Positions 1 through 13,500 of a DNA stretch of 64,000 nt are shown here, in pieces. The stretch's first letter is position 1. The number at the start of each line of letters is the position of its first letter. Below the pieces are notes generated by a model. That model was not told the origin of the DNA, did no database searches, and was given only the letters and a program-made list of their open reading frames with translations. The position numbers were made by a program, and so were the translations under genes. Source of the DNA: Macrophomina tecta (Eukaryota > Ascomycota > Dothideomycetes > Botryosphaeriales > Botryosphaeriaceae); the NCBI GenBank assembly GCA_024180945.1, contig JAKSGN010000005.1, positions 1,612,001-1,676,000 on the forward strand, written 5' to 3'.

Positions 1-3738
<3,738 letters not shown>

Positions 3739-5622
3739 ATGATTTCGCTATCAAACCTGCCGGTTAGCTGTCTCCTCTTGGCGGCGGCCGCTGTGTCCGC
3801 CTCGCCTTTCGACTGTCTTCCTGGAGAGCTGTGCTGGCCATCCGCAGCACAATGGGCAGCTTTCAATTCCTCTCTCAGCGGGCGCCTACAACTGACCGAG
3901 CCGTGGGCAAGCCCCTGCTACGACAGCTCCGGCAACCCTTCTCTCTGCGCCAAGATTGAAAGCAACAACAGAAACGACGTTGCAAGAGCTGCGGTCTATG
4001 GCGCGACTCAGAACCTTCAATGGCAAGAGTGTGGCCCGGAGAAGTGCCTGCTCAAGGCTGCCAACCGCGGACAGTGTTCCTTGGGCTCCCTATCAGCCTA
4101 CTATGTCAATGCCACTACTGCTGATGATGTTATCAGCACTGTCAAGTTCGTCAACCGGACTGGTGTCCGTCTATCCATTAAGAACTCCGGTCACGACTAC
4201 TTTGGCCGCAGTGTCACCGCCAATTCCCTCGCCCTGTGGACGCGCAACATCCAGAACTACGAGTTCCACAGGACCTTCACTCCTCAAGGCTGCTCCGAGG
4301 CCCACGCGAACATTGGTGTCATCGGTGCTGGCGTGAGCGCTGGTGAAGCCAGGGACTACTTCAAGAGCAAAGGCATGGACATTACACTGGGCGCCATTGA
4401 GAGCGTCGGGCCTGCTGGCGGCTTCGGGCAAGCTGCAGGGCACGGCCCTCTTGGTCCCACTCACGGTTTGATGATCGACCAGGCCGTGGAGTTCGACGTA
4501 GTGACCGCCGACGGTGTGCTGCGCACCATCAATGCTTGCCAGGAGCCGGAACTGTTCTGGGCCATGCGTGGTGGAGGTGGCGGCACTTACGCGGTCATGG
4601 TCAATTACAAATTCAAGGTTTATCCCTCCGTTGCCTTCAACACCTACAGCTTCCTCGCCAATGTCACCAATGCTCCAAAAGACCTTACCCAAAGCTGGGT
4701 CTACCGTGCCGTCCTCCACGCGTTTGTGGAGCACCAGCCGAAATGGTCGGCCGCGAACATGTCGGGCTACAACTTCTTCACGCACAACACAATCGAGACA
4801 CACTTGGTGCTGCCGTCCAACCAGCCTCTCTCCACGATGATCGACCTGACCTCTGAGTGGGCCAACTTCCTGACGTCCCTTCCCGGTCTCAGCATCACCA
4901 AGCACGCCTACGAGAATTTCCGCGACTACAAAGCCTGGGCCACCGACTCCGACTACCGTGGCATCATCAACCGCAACGCTCCGGGCGGCATGGCCGTCGT
5001 CGAATCCGGACGCCTCATCCCGCGCTCGCTCTTCCACGGCACCGAAAACCAATCCGCCCTCGCCGACGCGATGCTGCGCGGTCTGGCCGCCGGCTCGTCC
5101 GTGCCTGGCTTCATGATGCAAGTCTACGCCACCACGCCGGCCAACACGCCCGACGCAGCGCACGAGACGTCGGCGCACCCAGCCTGGCGCGAGGCCCTCT
5201 GGACCATGGACTACGTCGCGGGCTACTTCGAGGGCACTCCCGCGGACGTCGTCGACAAGCTGTGGCAGGCCAGCCGCAGTGCGGTTGCGTACGTCAAGCA
5301 GCTGACCCCCGGCGGCGGCTGCTATCTGAACGAGGGCGACTACGGCGAGGAGGAGTGGGAGGACACGTTCTTCGGCGCAAACTATGCTCGTCTGCTCGAG
5401 ATCAAGCGTAAATGGGATCCCAGCGGCCTGTTTAACTGCTGGAAGTGTGTGGGATGGACCGGCCTGGACGACCGCATGTACTCATGCTACGGCGAGAAGC
5501 CGAACCCAACGGAGCGCTTGCCGGCGGTGGGGTCGGGCGTGAAGGATGGCTTGAAGCACCAAGATCCGCAGGGCTTGACGTGGGAGGAGCAGCTTGGTTT
5601 CATCTTCTCGGAAGAGTTGTGA
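3739..5622 (+). CDS. Secreted FAD-linked oxidoreductase, berberine-bridge (isoamyl alcohol oxidase-like) type
   Basis: An intronless gene for 627 residues. The open frame extends upstream to 3442, but the first ATG that gives a signal peptide is at 3739 (MISLSNLPVSCLLLAAAAVSAS), about 55 bases after a TATA-like element. After cleavage comes the Cys-rich start FDCLPGELCWPS typical of the fungal isoamyl-alcohol-oxidase-like branch. The FAD-binding PCMH domain follows: SIKNSGHDYFGRS carries the His (residue 152) that forms the 8-alpha-histidyl bond to FAD in this family, then ESVGPAGGFGQAAGHGPLG and RGGGGGTYAV. The C-terminal BBE motif is GGCYLNEGDYGEEEWEDTFFG...NYARLLEIKRKWDP (from about residue 524). 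The position that is Cys in bicovalent members appears to be Ile, so single covalent attachment is inferred. Several N-glycosylation sequons fit an extracellular enzyme. The substrate is unknown; relatives oxidise alcohols, sugars or secondary metabolites. Confidence 0.9.
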   Translation: MISLSNLPVSCLLLAAAAVSASPFDCLPGELCWPSAAQWAAFNSSLSGRLQLTEPWASPCYDSSGNPSLCAKIESNNRNDVARAAVYGATQNLQWQECGPEKCLLKAANRGQCSLGSLSAYYVNATTADDVISTVKFVNRTGVRLSIKNSGHDYFGRSVTANSLALWTRNIQNYEFHRTFTPQGCSEAHANIGVIGAGVSAGEARDYFKSKGMDITLGAIESVGPAGGFGQAAGHGPLGPTHGLMIDQAVEFDVVTADGVLRTINACQEPELFWAMRGGGGGTYAVMVNYKFKVYPSVAFNTYSFLANVTNAPKDLTQSWVYRAVLHAFVEHQPKWSAANMSGYNFFTHNTIETHLVLPSNQPLSTMIDLTSEWANFLTSLPGLSITKHAYENFRDYKAWATDSDYRGIINRNAPGGMAVVESGRLIPRSLFHGTENQSALADAMLRGLAAGSSVPGFMMQVYATTPANTPDAAHETSAHPAWREALWTMDYVAGYFEGTPADVVDKLWQASRSAVAYVKQLTPGGGCYLNEGDYGEEEWEDTFFGANYARLLEIKRKWDPSGLFNCWKCVGWTGLDDRMYSCYGEKPNPTERLPAVGSGVKDGLKHQDPQGLTWEEQLGFIFSEEL

Positions 5623-5680
5623 GTTTGTCACGATATTTGGGTCGCTTTGCACGGCTACTATTGGGGCTTGGGACTCGATC

Positions 5681-5700
5681 TTTTTTTTTTTTTTTTTTTT
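5681..5700. repeat. T20 homopolymer tract
   Basis: 20 uninterrupted T starting 59 bases after the FAD oxidase stop codon, probably in or just beyond the 3' untranslated region. Confidence 0.9.
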
Positions 5701-6383
5701 GGATAAGAGATGAAGGCTCGCGCCTACGTTGATGCTAAACGTACAGACTCGTACAGATCCGTCGTTAATCTTCTTGCGTACACTAGGAGCTTGGTGTTGG
5801 AGGGTTGGATCTGCGTTTATTCTCCGCTCGTTGATCGCTGGCGAACCAAGGGGCTTGGAGATTTGGCCATTTGTCCGTACATGCATGTTACCGGAAGAAA
5901 AATTTGAAGTTGTACAGCACATGGATCGCTCCCGTGTTTCCCCCTGTAGTCAATTGCACCGTGTTCGGGTCTGCAGGTACGATACGTCCGTAGCGGTACT
6001 TCCGGAGGTCCCTCACGTCTGCCGGCGAGCTGTTGCAGCTGATAACGCACAACATCACGGGCGGACGTAGCGCAGCAGCACGCGCTTGGCGTCGCTCTTC
6101 GTAGCACAGCATGCATGTTCTCAGCGGAGCCTCCGAGTAACACGCTGTCGGAAAATGCTGCAAGAGATTAGAAAGGGAGGAATCGGCAAGGCAGAATGGA
6201 ACAATGGACTCACATACCGCCCATTGCAGTCAGACCAATCCCTGCGAGACGACGGCGTCTACAGCCTACAGACGAGCTAGCGGCGCAATGCTTCTGTTAT
6301 GCGCAACATCGCTTACCCATGGCGCCGGGCAAGATTAGCGTGCAGCCGCATCCTGAGCAAACGAAACCAACAAATCAGACGGC

Positions 6384-6407
6384 AAAAAAAAAAAAAAAAA
6401 AAAAAAA
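6384..6407. repeat. A24 homopolymer tract
   Basis: 24 uninterrupted A in the region between the FAD oxidase and the GPI-like gene. Confidence 0.9.
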
Positions 6408-7932
6408 GAGGTGGCACGATGCACAGCGGCTCCTTCACACCCATCACCCTAGCCCGTCACTTAGTGTGCGCGTGCCGTGTTGTACTAACAGCGGCTGCCG
6501 CTATTTTGGGGTAGCGATCAACCGCTTGTGGCCGTTCTTTCGCGGCGGGCGATTCGCTATATTTAGATCGGCATCGACTCTCATCCCCGCACGTCGCCGC
6601 ATTCCATCCAACAACCGATAGCGTCTTCTCCTTGGTCGCCCGATCTCCCAATTGCCGTGGGGCACTCAGCCTTGCGCGCGTCTGCGGATCCGATGGCTCT
6701 GTCCTCGCGGCGCGCTTCCTCAGCTTCCGCCGTCTGCTTCCTTGCCGGCCGTCGCACGTGGCAGAGACGTTGATGTACATGCGCACTGCGCGTCGCGTGG
6801 CAGTGACGGGCCGCAAACCACTTATAAGGCTGGGCGCCGCAGATGTGCGACCCGGTGCGCCTGAAGAGGAGGGGGGGGAAGAAAGTACATGGTATCGAGA
6901 ATACGGACGACGGCGGCGACAACGAAGACGACGACGACGACGACGACGGCAACGGCGAATGCTGACAAAGGATGACGAGGCAGAGCGCAGATGACGGCGT
7001 TCGAGTAGGAAGTCGAGGTTGGTTGCAGGTATGCTTGTTATAGGTGGGCCGGTGACATATCTGCTGCCAACACTGCGACGTTTCATCCTCTCACGACGCG
7101 CAAACCGTAATCATCTGCTGCCGATCGCGCCCGCTCCGGCCATCTGCCCGGACCGTGCCGAACTTCTGCCTCGTCGGAGAACTCATGCTGGTGCTGGGCT
7201 TGCATCATCTCCCTTACCCTGAAGACGGCGGCGTGCGAGTGGTGAGAGGGCAGGACCGGCGCAGCAGAGGGCGGCCGGGCCATCCATCAGGCTAACCAGT
7301 GCTGCGCTTGCCCAGCCCTTCGTCCGCTCGCTCGTCGTGCTCTGCTCGTGGCGGAGCAGCAGCAGAGCACCGCACGCCGTCGCACGCCCACACAGCCCTG
7401 CTCGTCAGAAGAAAAACCTTGATGGCCCGCCATGTTGGCTTGAGTCCCTGCTTCACTCGCCTACCCTTATTCTTAAGTTTAAGCGCTCTCTCCCTATCGG
7501 CCGCCTCCTGAGCGCCCTTGACCCAACGCCGGCTGCCTTGCACCTACGTCGTCTGCCTGGTTGCTTTAGCGACAGCACGGCCATATATTGGCTCCTTCTT
7601 TGGCATCTCCCGCTGCTGGGGCGCTGCTCGTAATTCCTGGTCGCCTAATACCCGCCCATCATATACCTCCGGCCCCCGATCTTCCACCTGCTCGTCCAGG
7701 GACCGGTCTGGCCAGTTGGTCCTCTCTCGCCCTCTCCATTATTTCCTCTCCTGTCTTCCGTGCGCCCAGTCGCGAGTCATCTCGCTCCCGGACTTTCGCT
7801 TGTAAAGAAAGAACAAAAAAGGCGTCCAGCGAGAAGATCTGCAATCTAATTTCACTGCAAGCTCGTTCGTCCTTCATCATCCTCAAAACCATCGACGACA
7901 ACCTTCCTTCCCACACCCCAGCTCGAACAAAC

Positions 7933-8722
7933 ATGGCCGCGTCGATCACCCGTCTATGGCGCACATGCCTAATCGCTTACACGCTGCTGGCAGCCGTTGC
8001 CACGGCGCTTCATGAGTATGTCTTTTGTTCTCTCTGTCTTGTCCTTCCTTGGAATTGCCCGAACAAGTCAACCATCTCCTTTGCCATGGCCCGTCCCGCA
8101 TCGCACCACGCGCTCAAGCTCCGCACATCTCATGCACATGCAAACCACCCGCCTTGCTACCACCCCCAAAAGCATAAATAGGCAAAAAAGAAAAGACCAG
8201 CCCGAATCCCCCTTCGCGTCGACCCGTCCGTCACACGCCCATCCAACGTGTCTCCCCCTCGCACCCTTGCAGGAAAATATCCCAAAAAGGAAAACAGTAA
8301 AAAAAAAAAAAAGAACATCCCTCACTAACAACGACGCCACAAGAAACGCCGCCGCCGTCGCCGCCGCCTCTCCCATCTCCGACTTCGCCCCGCCCCTCAC
8401 CAAGCCCTACCCAACGCCGAGCATTCCAACGGACATTAACCCGCTCTCCACCGATCTGGGCCCCGCTATCCCAACCGCCGAGACCATCGTCACCGACGGC
8501 GGCAGCACCGTCATCACCACACCGCAGGCCGCGACCTTCTTCAATCCGTCGGCCTCGCGCTCGCTCGCCCTGACCGGCACGACGCTACGCGCCGCGAGCA
8601 CGCCGACGGCCAGCAGTGCTGAGGGTGAGGGGGGAGAGGAGGGAAGGGCATCGGGCAGGAGGGTAAGCGCAGTGGCGCTCGTAGCGGCGATTGCGGGACT
8701 GGTGGGTGTGGTGCCGCTTTGA
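7933..8722 (+). CDS. Small secreted, probably GPI-anchored Ser/Thr/Pro-rich protein
   Basis: Two exons, 7933-8015 and 8344-8722, give 153 residues. Exon 1 encodes a signal peptide (MAASITRLWRTCLIAYTLLA...ATA) and ends at a GTATGT donor. The 328-base intron is long for this genome; its acceptor AG is at 8342-8343, 14 bases after the branch sequence CACTAACA (8323-8330). The tempting earlier acceptor at 8271-8272 would shift the frame, so it is excluded. The mature part is rich in Pro, Ser, Thr and Ala, has no catalytic motif and ends in a basic spacer (GRR) plus the hydrophobic tail VSAVALVAAIAGLVGVVPL, the pattern of a GPI-anchor signal. It is most likely a cell-surface protein of unknown role. 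An A14 tract lies inside the intron (8299-8312). Confidence 0.75.
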
Positions 8723-10543
8723 TGTTGGGGGGGAAGGGAGTGGCGGAGCTGTTCTCGCTGCTGATCATGATTACGATTGCTTGTGTCTTTTCTGTAGATT
8801 TTCCTCCTTGCGGCTTCGAGGCATAGATGGAGTGGCATGGTTTTGCGCTCTCCTTTTTTTTTTTTCCCCTCCCCTCTGTTCCGTACCAGTGGCACCGGTC
8901 CACTCCTTCTTGCAAGTCAGAAATAGCGTGCTCTGATATAGGGTACTTGGAGACGTTTGAAAGATTGGGGGGGGCGGGGGCGGAGGAGAATGCAATTGAT
9001 ACCCGGCGGCTGATTGCTTGCTCTACGAACAGAAACGTTCGCCTGAATAATGCCTGCGTTCATGTCAAAAATGAAAAGGAAAAAAAAAAAAAAGCCAGAA
9101 TTCATACTAACTTCCCGCGGACCGCACGTGTTCTCGACCGTGCAATCGTACAGCGTACATAAAAAATCCTAGCAAATCTGCGATTACATACCCCTCACAG
9201 TCTTCTCCGTCCTTTTCCTGCCATTCGCCATCTACCCCCGTCATTCCTGTCATGCACCGGTAATTCCATCTCCCACAAATCTCGACACTAACTCTGTGCT
9301 GCCTCCATAGACACTCATTATGCCTGTACGGCCTGTCACCACGCAGTGTCGTCTCCGACCCCATTTCTCCACACAGAATGCAGAGCTCTCTCTCTCTTCC
9401 CCCCCTCATAGCTTCCAGATCATGGTCGCCTGGCGGCTCGCCACTGCCCATCCTCGCCCCGCCATTGCGCCCCCCCCCCCCCCTCCCCTCCCCTCAACCA
9501 GCCGCTCTCCCTGTGCCGCTCTCGCGTCTCCGCAGCCGCCTTTAGCAAAGACGTCGAGGCAATCTGCTTGAACAGCGGCGATTTGTTTGCCAGGGGAAAA
9601 AGAAGAACCATCCAACGAGGACGAGGACGACAACGACAACGGGCAACTATCTGCCGCAGTCGCCGCCCACCAGCCTCCACCGCATTAGCCTCCCATCACC
9701 ACCACCATCACCGACGGCGGCATCCAGCCGCCTCTGGAAACCCGAACTGGAACCAGAGGAAGTCTCCGTAGTCCTGCCGGCGGACTGACGGCAGCGGCGG
9801 TGGTGTCGTGCAGAGTACCTTCACATTCGCTGTTTGACGCGGCAGAGCTGTTGCGTGTGCCCGTTGTAAAAGTGCGACTGAGCGAGAAGAAGCTGTGGGG
9901 AGTGCAAGAAAAGAGGGGGGGGGGGGAAGGTCATCAAAGAGCCGCGGAAACGCCTAGCTCTTCGTAATCCGCGTATTCTGCTTTCTTGCCTACTCTGCTC
10001 TTCTCGAGTCGCCGCAATGAAGACAATGGACGATTATCTGCACACTCAGACATGTCTTGTTGTTATTTTGTTCTGGTGAGTTCAATGCGCCCCTTCTGCA
10101 TCTCCTTGATTATCACGAGGCGACATCCTAAACTCAGCAAGACAGAAGTACATACCACCTTCCTTCGAAGCCTATCCGCCCTTCGGCAATACAGCGTGGA
10201 GGCCACTGCCTTCACAGATCAGATTTAGTGCCAGACTCGCTTCTCTAATGACCTCTTAAGAGGTCGCTATTCGTCACAGTTCTTGTATCAGTCGGGCACC
10301 AGAGATGTGCCAACCAAGATAAAACTAGCATTTATTTGGCAGTCATCAAAGACCTAGCACATCGCATTTTGTACTTTCATTCCCCATCTTCCGCCAAACT
10401 AAAAGCCAACCATGCAAACGCTCCACTACGGAAGTAAGATTTACCAAAAGAAACCCCATCACAAAAGAACTCCCCACCGCTTCCCCTTTTTCAGATGGCA
10501 GGCTGATCAGGAGGAGAAAAAAAAGAACTACATCAGTAATATT
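8723..10543. other. Intergenic between convergent genes
   Basis: Holds the 3' sides of the GPI-like gene and of NUP188, which face each other. It contains T-rich (about 8856-8868) and A-rich (about 9080-9092) tracts, a run of 14 C followed by C4T blocks (9470-9494), and a G12 run near 9914-9925. No coding sequence or structural RNA was recognised. Confidence 0.6.
9470..9494 (-). repeat. C14 plus C4T blocks: G-quadruplex-type tract on the minus strand
   Basis: The plus strand reads 14 C, then T, then C4, T, C4, T. The minus strand therefore carries consecutive G4, G4 and G14 blocks separated by single A residues, which satisfies the usual G-quadruplex pattern with one-base loops. It lies in the intergenic region downstream of NUP188. 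Confidence 0.7.
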
Positions 10544-13500
10544 TCACGCCCCACCACCACTTCCTCCTCCAGACCCACCAGTGACAGCTCCATCGTTTAA
10601 GCACTCCAGTGCCCCCGTGAGCTCTGCCACTACCCTCTCTTCTAGCTTGTTATCTGTGCCGCTCGCGGCGTCGATTGGCTTCTGCCTGACGAGCTCGAGC
10701 TCGCGCTCGTTCGTCGGTACCAATCTGTCTCTCAGGCTTCTCCTGCCCTGCAACCAGCCCTCTACATCCTCCTTTACGCCCGCTCTGTCCCAGTTGAGGG
10801 GCATTATATCCGCCGGGTTGACGCCCGCCGCCGCGGCGGCGTCGGAGCGGAAGCGGCCGAGCACGACATCAATGAGAGCAAGGCTGTGGGTCTCTGAGGC
10901 TACGCCGAGTGATACACTGCCCGCGTGGGGATCCTTCGGCGAAGGAGCGCTACGTGGGTTGAGTGCAGCCGACGCACGCGCGAGCTGCTCAGGGAACTGG
11001 TTGAGGAAGGCGGAGACCTCGCCCGCCACGGGTGCGCCGACTGCGTCGAGGAGGTTGAGGCACAATGGCAGGATGCCGCGCGTCCAGATGGAGAAGAGGC
11101 GCGGCGGGTTGTCGTATGGGCCCATCCCACGGTTCTTGCGGTAGTAGTTGACCAAGTTTGCGGTGCTGAGGCGGCTGAGGACGCCCTCGACGGCGAGGTA
11201 TTCGGCCATGGGGAGAATGCCGGAAAGCTCGAGAAGGAACAGTATGCTGAGCTCACCATAGATGGGGTCGCCATCAATTGTGAGCTGGTCAGCCCAGCTG
11301 AACAAGGCGGTGGCATGACGGACAGTGTTGGCATTCGCGAAAAGCATGGTGACGTCGCTTGCCACGATGTGCATCCCAGGAACGCGCAAGATGGCGGACA
11401 GTAGAGCACTGAGTAAGACGAAATCTGCAGGCGAGCAGCTCGCTTGATCCTCATGTACTTGATTTGCCAAAGAGCGAAGTCCAGTGGCTACGACCTTCTC
11501 GAGGATCTCCATGAGCTCAGGTACAATAGCTGGGATGTTCTTCTGGATTCCCGGTGCCTCCTTCTCCCTCTCGGCCTTGATATGAGGCTGTAATGTTAGG
11601 AACAATATCCTGAGAAGAGTCCGGTAGTAGTCTGCGTTCTCTCCCATGAAGGCGATCTCGAAGTCCACGCCCGATAGCCGGACAGTGTCCCAACAAGTTC
11701 TGAACAAAGCTTTGATATGTTCGCTTTGGCATCCCGCTGCTGTGAGCTTCTGCATCAAAACGAATGCGGTATCTGCGCGGACGTGCACTAGTCGTTCGAA
11801 AAGCGCTTGCGACCCGTTGGATGTCTGATTCGCCCTGAGGCACTGGTCGACGACATGTGACAGGATCTCTTCTAGGCGATGGTCCTTGTTTGCAATAGAG
11901 CTGAGTTCTGTGGCGAGCAGCTTCCAACTCTTAAGCAGCATAATTTGAGCCTCGACAAGGGACAGGTTGGCATTGGCCCTCTGAAATTCATCCACAAAAC
12001 CATCCCCTTTGCGCAAGCCAACCCAGGTCTGATGAAATCCAAGAACTTCGGACGCGTAATGGAGATCATAGAAATAGTCCAGACCGAATTCCGATCGTGT
12101 GAGTATCGTTCTTTTGAAGCTGGAGAGTTTGATGTCGGAAAATTTGCTTTCGATGTTTTTCTTGAGATTAGTATGCAGTGATTGATTGTACGCCGGCGGA
12201 TCCACACCGTGTTCCTTGAGGTAGTCCAATTTGGCGATAACGTGCTGTGCGGGGCGCATATCGCCCAGCTGCCGTGCGTAGTGAAGACACATAGCGCCAA
12301 TGTCGGATATTAAAGATGCCATCTGAACCTTGATAGACTGCGATTCCACCAGCTCCAGCGATGCGCTGGCTGGGACGGGCTGCAATGTTCGGATGAAATC
12401 CATGATGCTGACCAGGAAGTCCTTGTGGGAATGCATCTTGGTAACTGCCCAAGGCCAGTGGTTTTGGGCCAGGGAAATGAATTCGAGCATGGCAACAGCT
12501 CTTCGAGGCTCCAGAGACTGAATTACGCAAAGCTGATCCAGTGCGGATATCAACACAGGTTTGCCCCGAGGCTTTCCAGTTGCTTTGTTCTCGTTGCTCT
12601 TGAGAGAATCCCGAGGCGTGTTACCAGTGAGAAGGTAAATAGACAGCCATTGCTGCTTGCTGCTCACCACGGCGGAGAGGAATCTCCAAATGCTGACTTC
12701 AACTTTGGTATCCTTCAAAGATCCACTCATAGTAGAAATGACACTGAGGAACGCTTTAGCAGTCTCAGGTCCTAGATGGCCAAGCAAAGATGGTGGCTCT
12801 TTTTCCCCACGTGCTGCACTCTTTACGAGAATTTCGAGGAGAGTCATCACGGACGACTTGAAATCCTCGTGTGCGATTGACAGACGAGCAAGAAGCGGAG
12901 CCGCCTTGAACAGCTGGTGCTCGAGATATGAGGTTGGGCGCTCGAGCAGCACTCCGGCCTGAAGAATGGTTGTAGCAAAGGAGATGGCTGCGGTGGTCTG
13001 TGCCCTCCATAGATTCTCGAGACGTGCAGCGGTTGCGATGGGGAGAGTCTTCGTGCCAGTGAAGAAAACGTTGAGGATTGCGTGAGTTGAGATATCGTTA
13101 GTGGAATCTGAGCAGAAGGCCTCCAAGAGGTAGTCGGCTGAAGGTGCAAGCACGGAGCTGAGTTTGCTAGCGGAATTAGGTGTTTCGTCATCGTAACCAT
13201 GAACAGTACGCAAGATGTTGGAGAAGATTTCCAGTGTCAACTGGTTGAGCTCCAACTTCTGGTTCACTGCTCCGAAGCGCCAGCTAGGAGAACTCTCGAA
13301 GACACCGGTAAAAGTCTTCGTGAAACTCAAAAGTACTTTGCTGGTGATCTTTTCGGGTGATGCACTACCGGTTGCTGGAAGAGGGGAGAATCGGACCATG
13401 GCTTTCTGTTCTTGTTTCCCGGACACTGCATGTTTGATGGAGTCATCCGCTAAAGCCTTGAATAGGTGCGCGCACGCCAGGAGGAAATCGTAGCGGCCCA

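Larger units (their letters stand above)
5623..7932. other. Intergenic, no gene recognised
   Basis: Contains a T20 tract (5681-5700) just after the FAD oxidase stop codon, an A24 tract (6384-6407) and a (GAC)7 microsatellite (6927-6948). The right part is CT-rich and probably holds the promoter and leader of the small gene starting at 7933. The frames here look like chance; several owe their length to the repeats. Confidence 0.6.

Noticed and set aside
4171..5178. 335-residue minus-strand frame over the FAD oxidase
   Set aside because: Antisense shadow of a GC-rich coding sequence; the plus strand carries clear family motifs.
6457..7086. 209-residue minus-strand frame rich in Arg
   Set aside because: The Arg run comes from the (GAC)n microsatellite; no domain, start context or splice signal supports a gene.
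8271..8272. Acceptor AG for the intron of the GPI-like gene
   Set aside because: Using it would put exon 2 in the wrong frame; the AG at 8342-8343, just after a CTAAC branch, keeps the frame.
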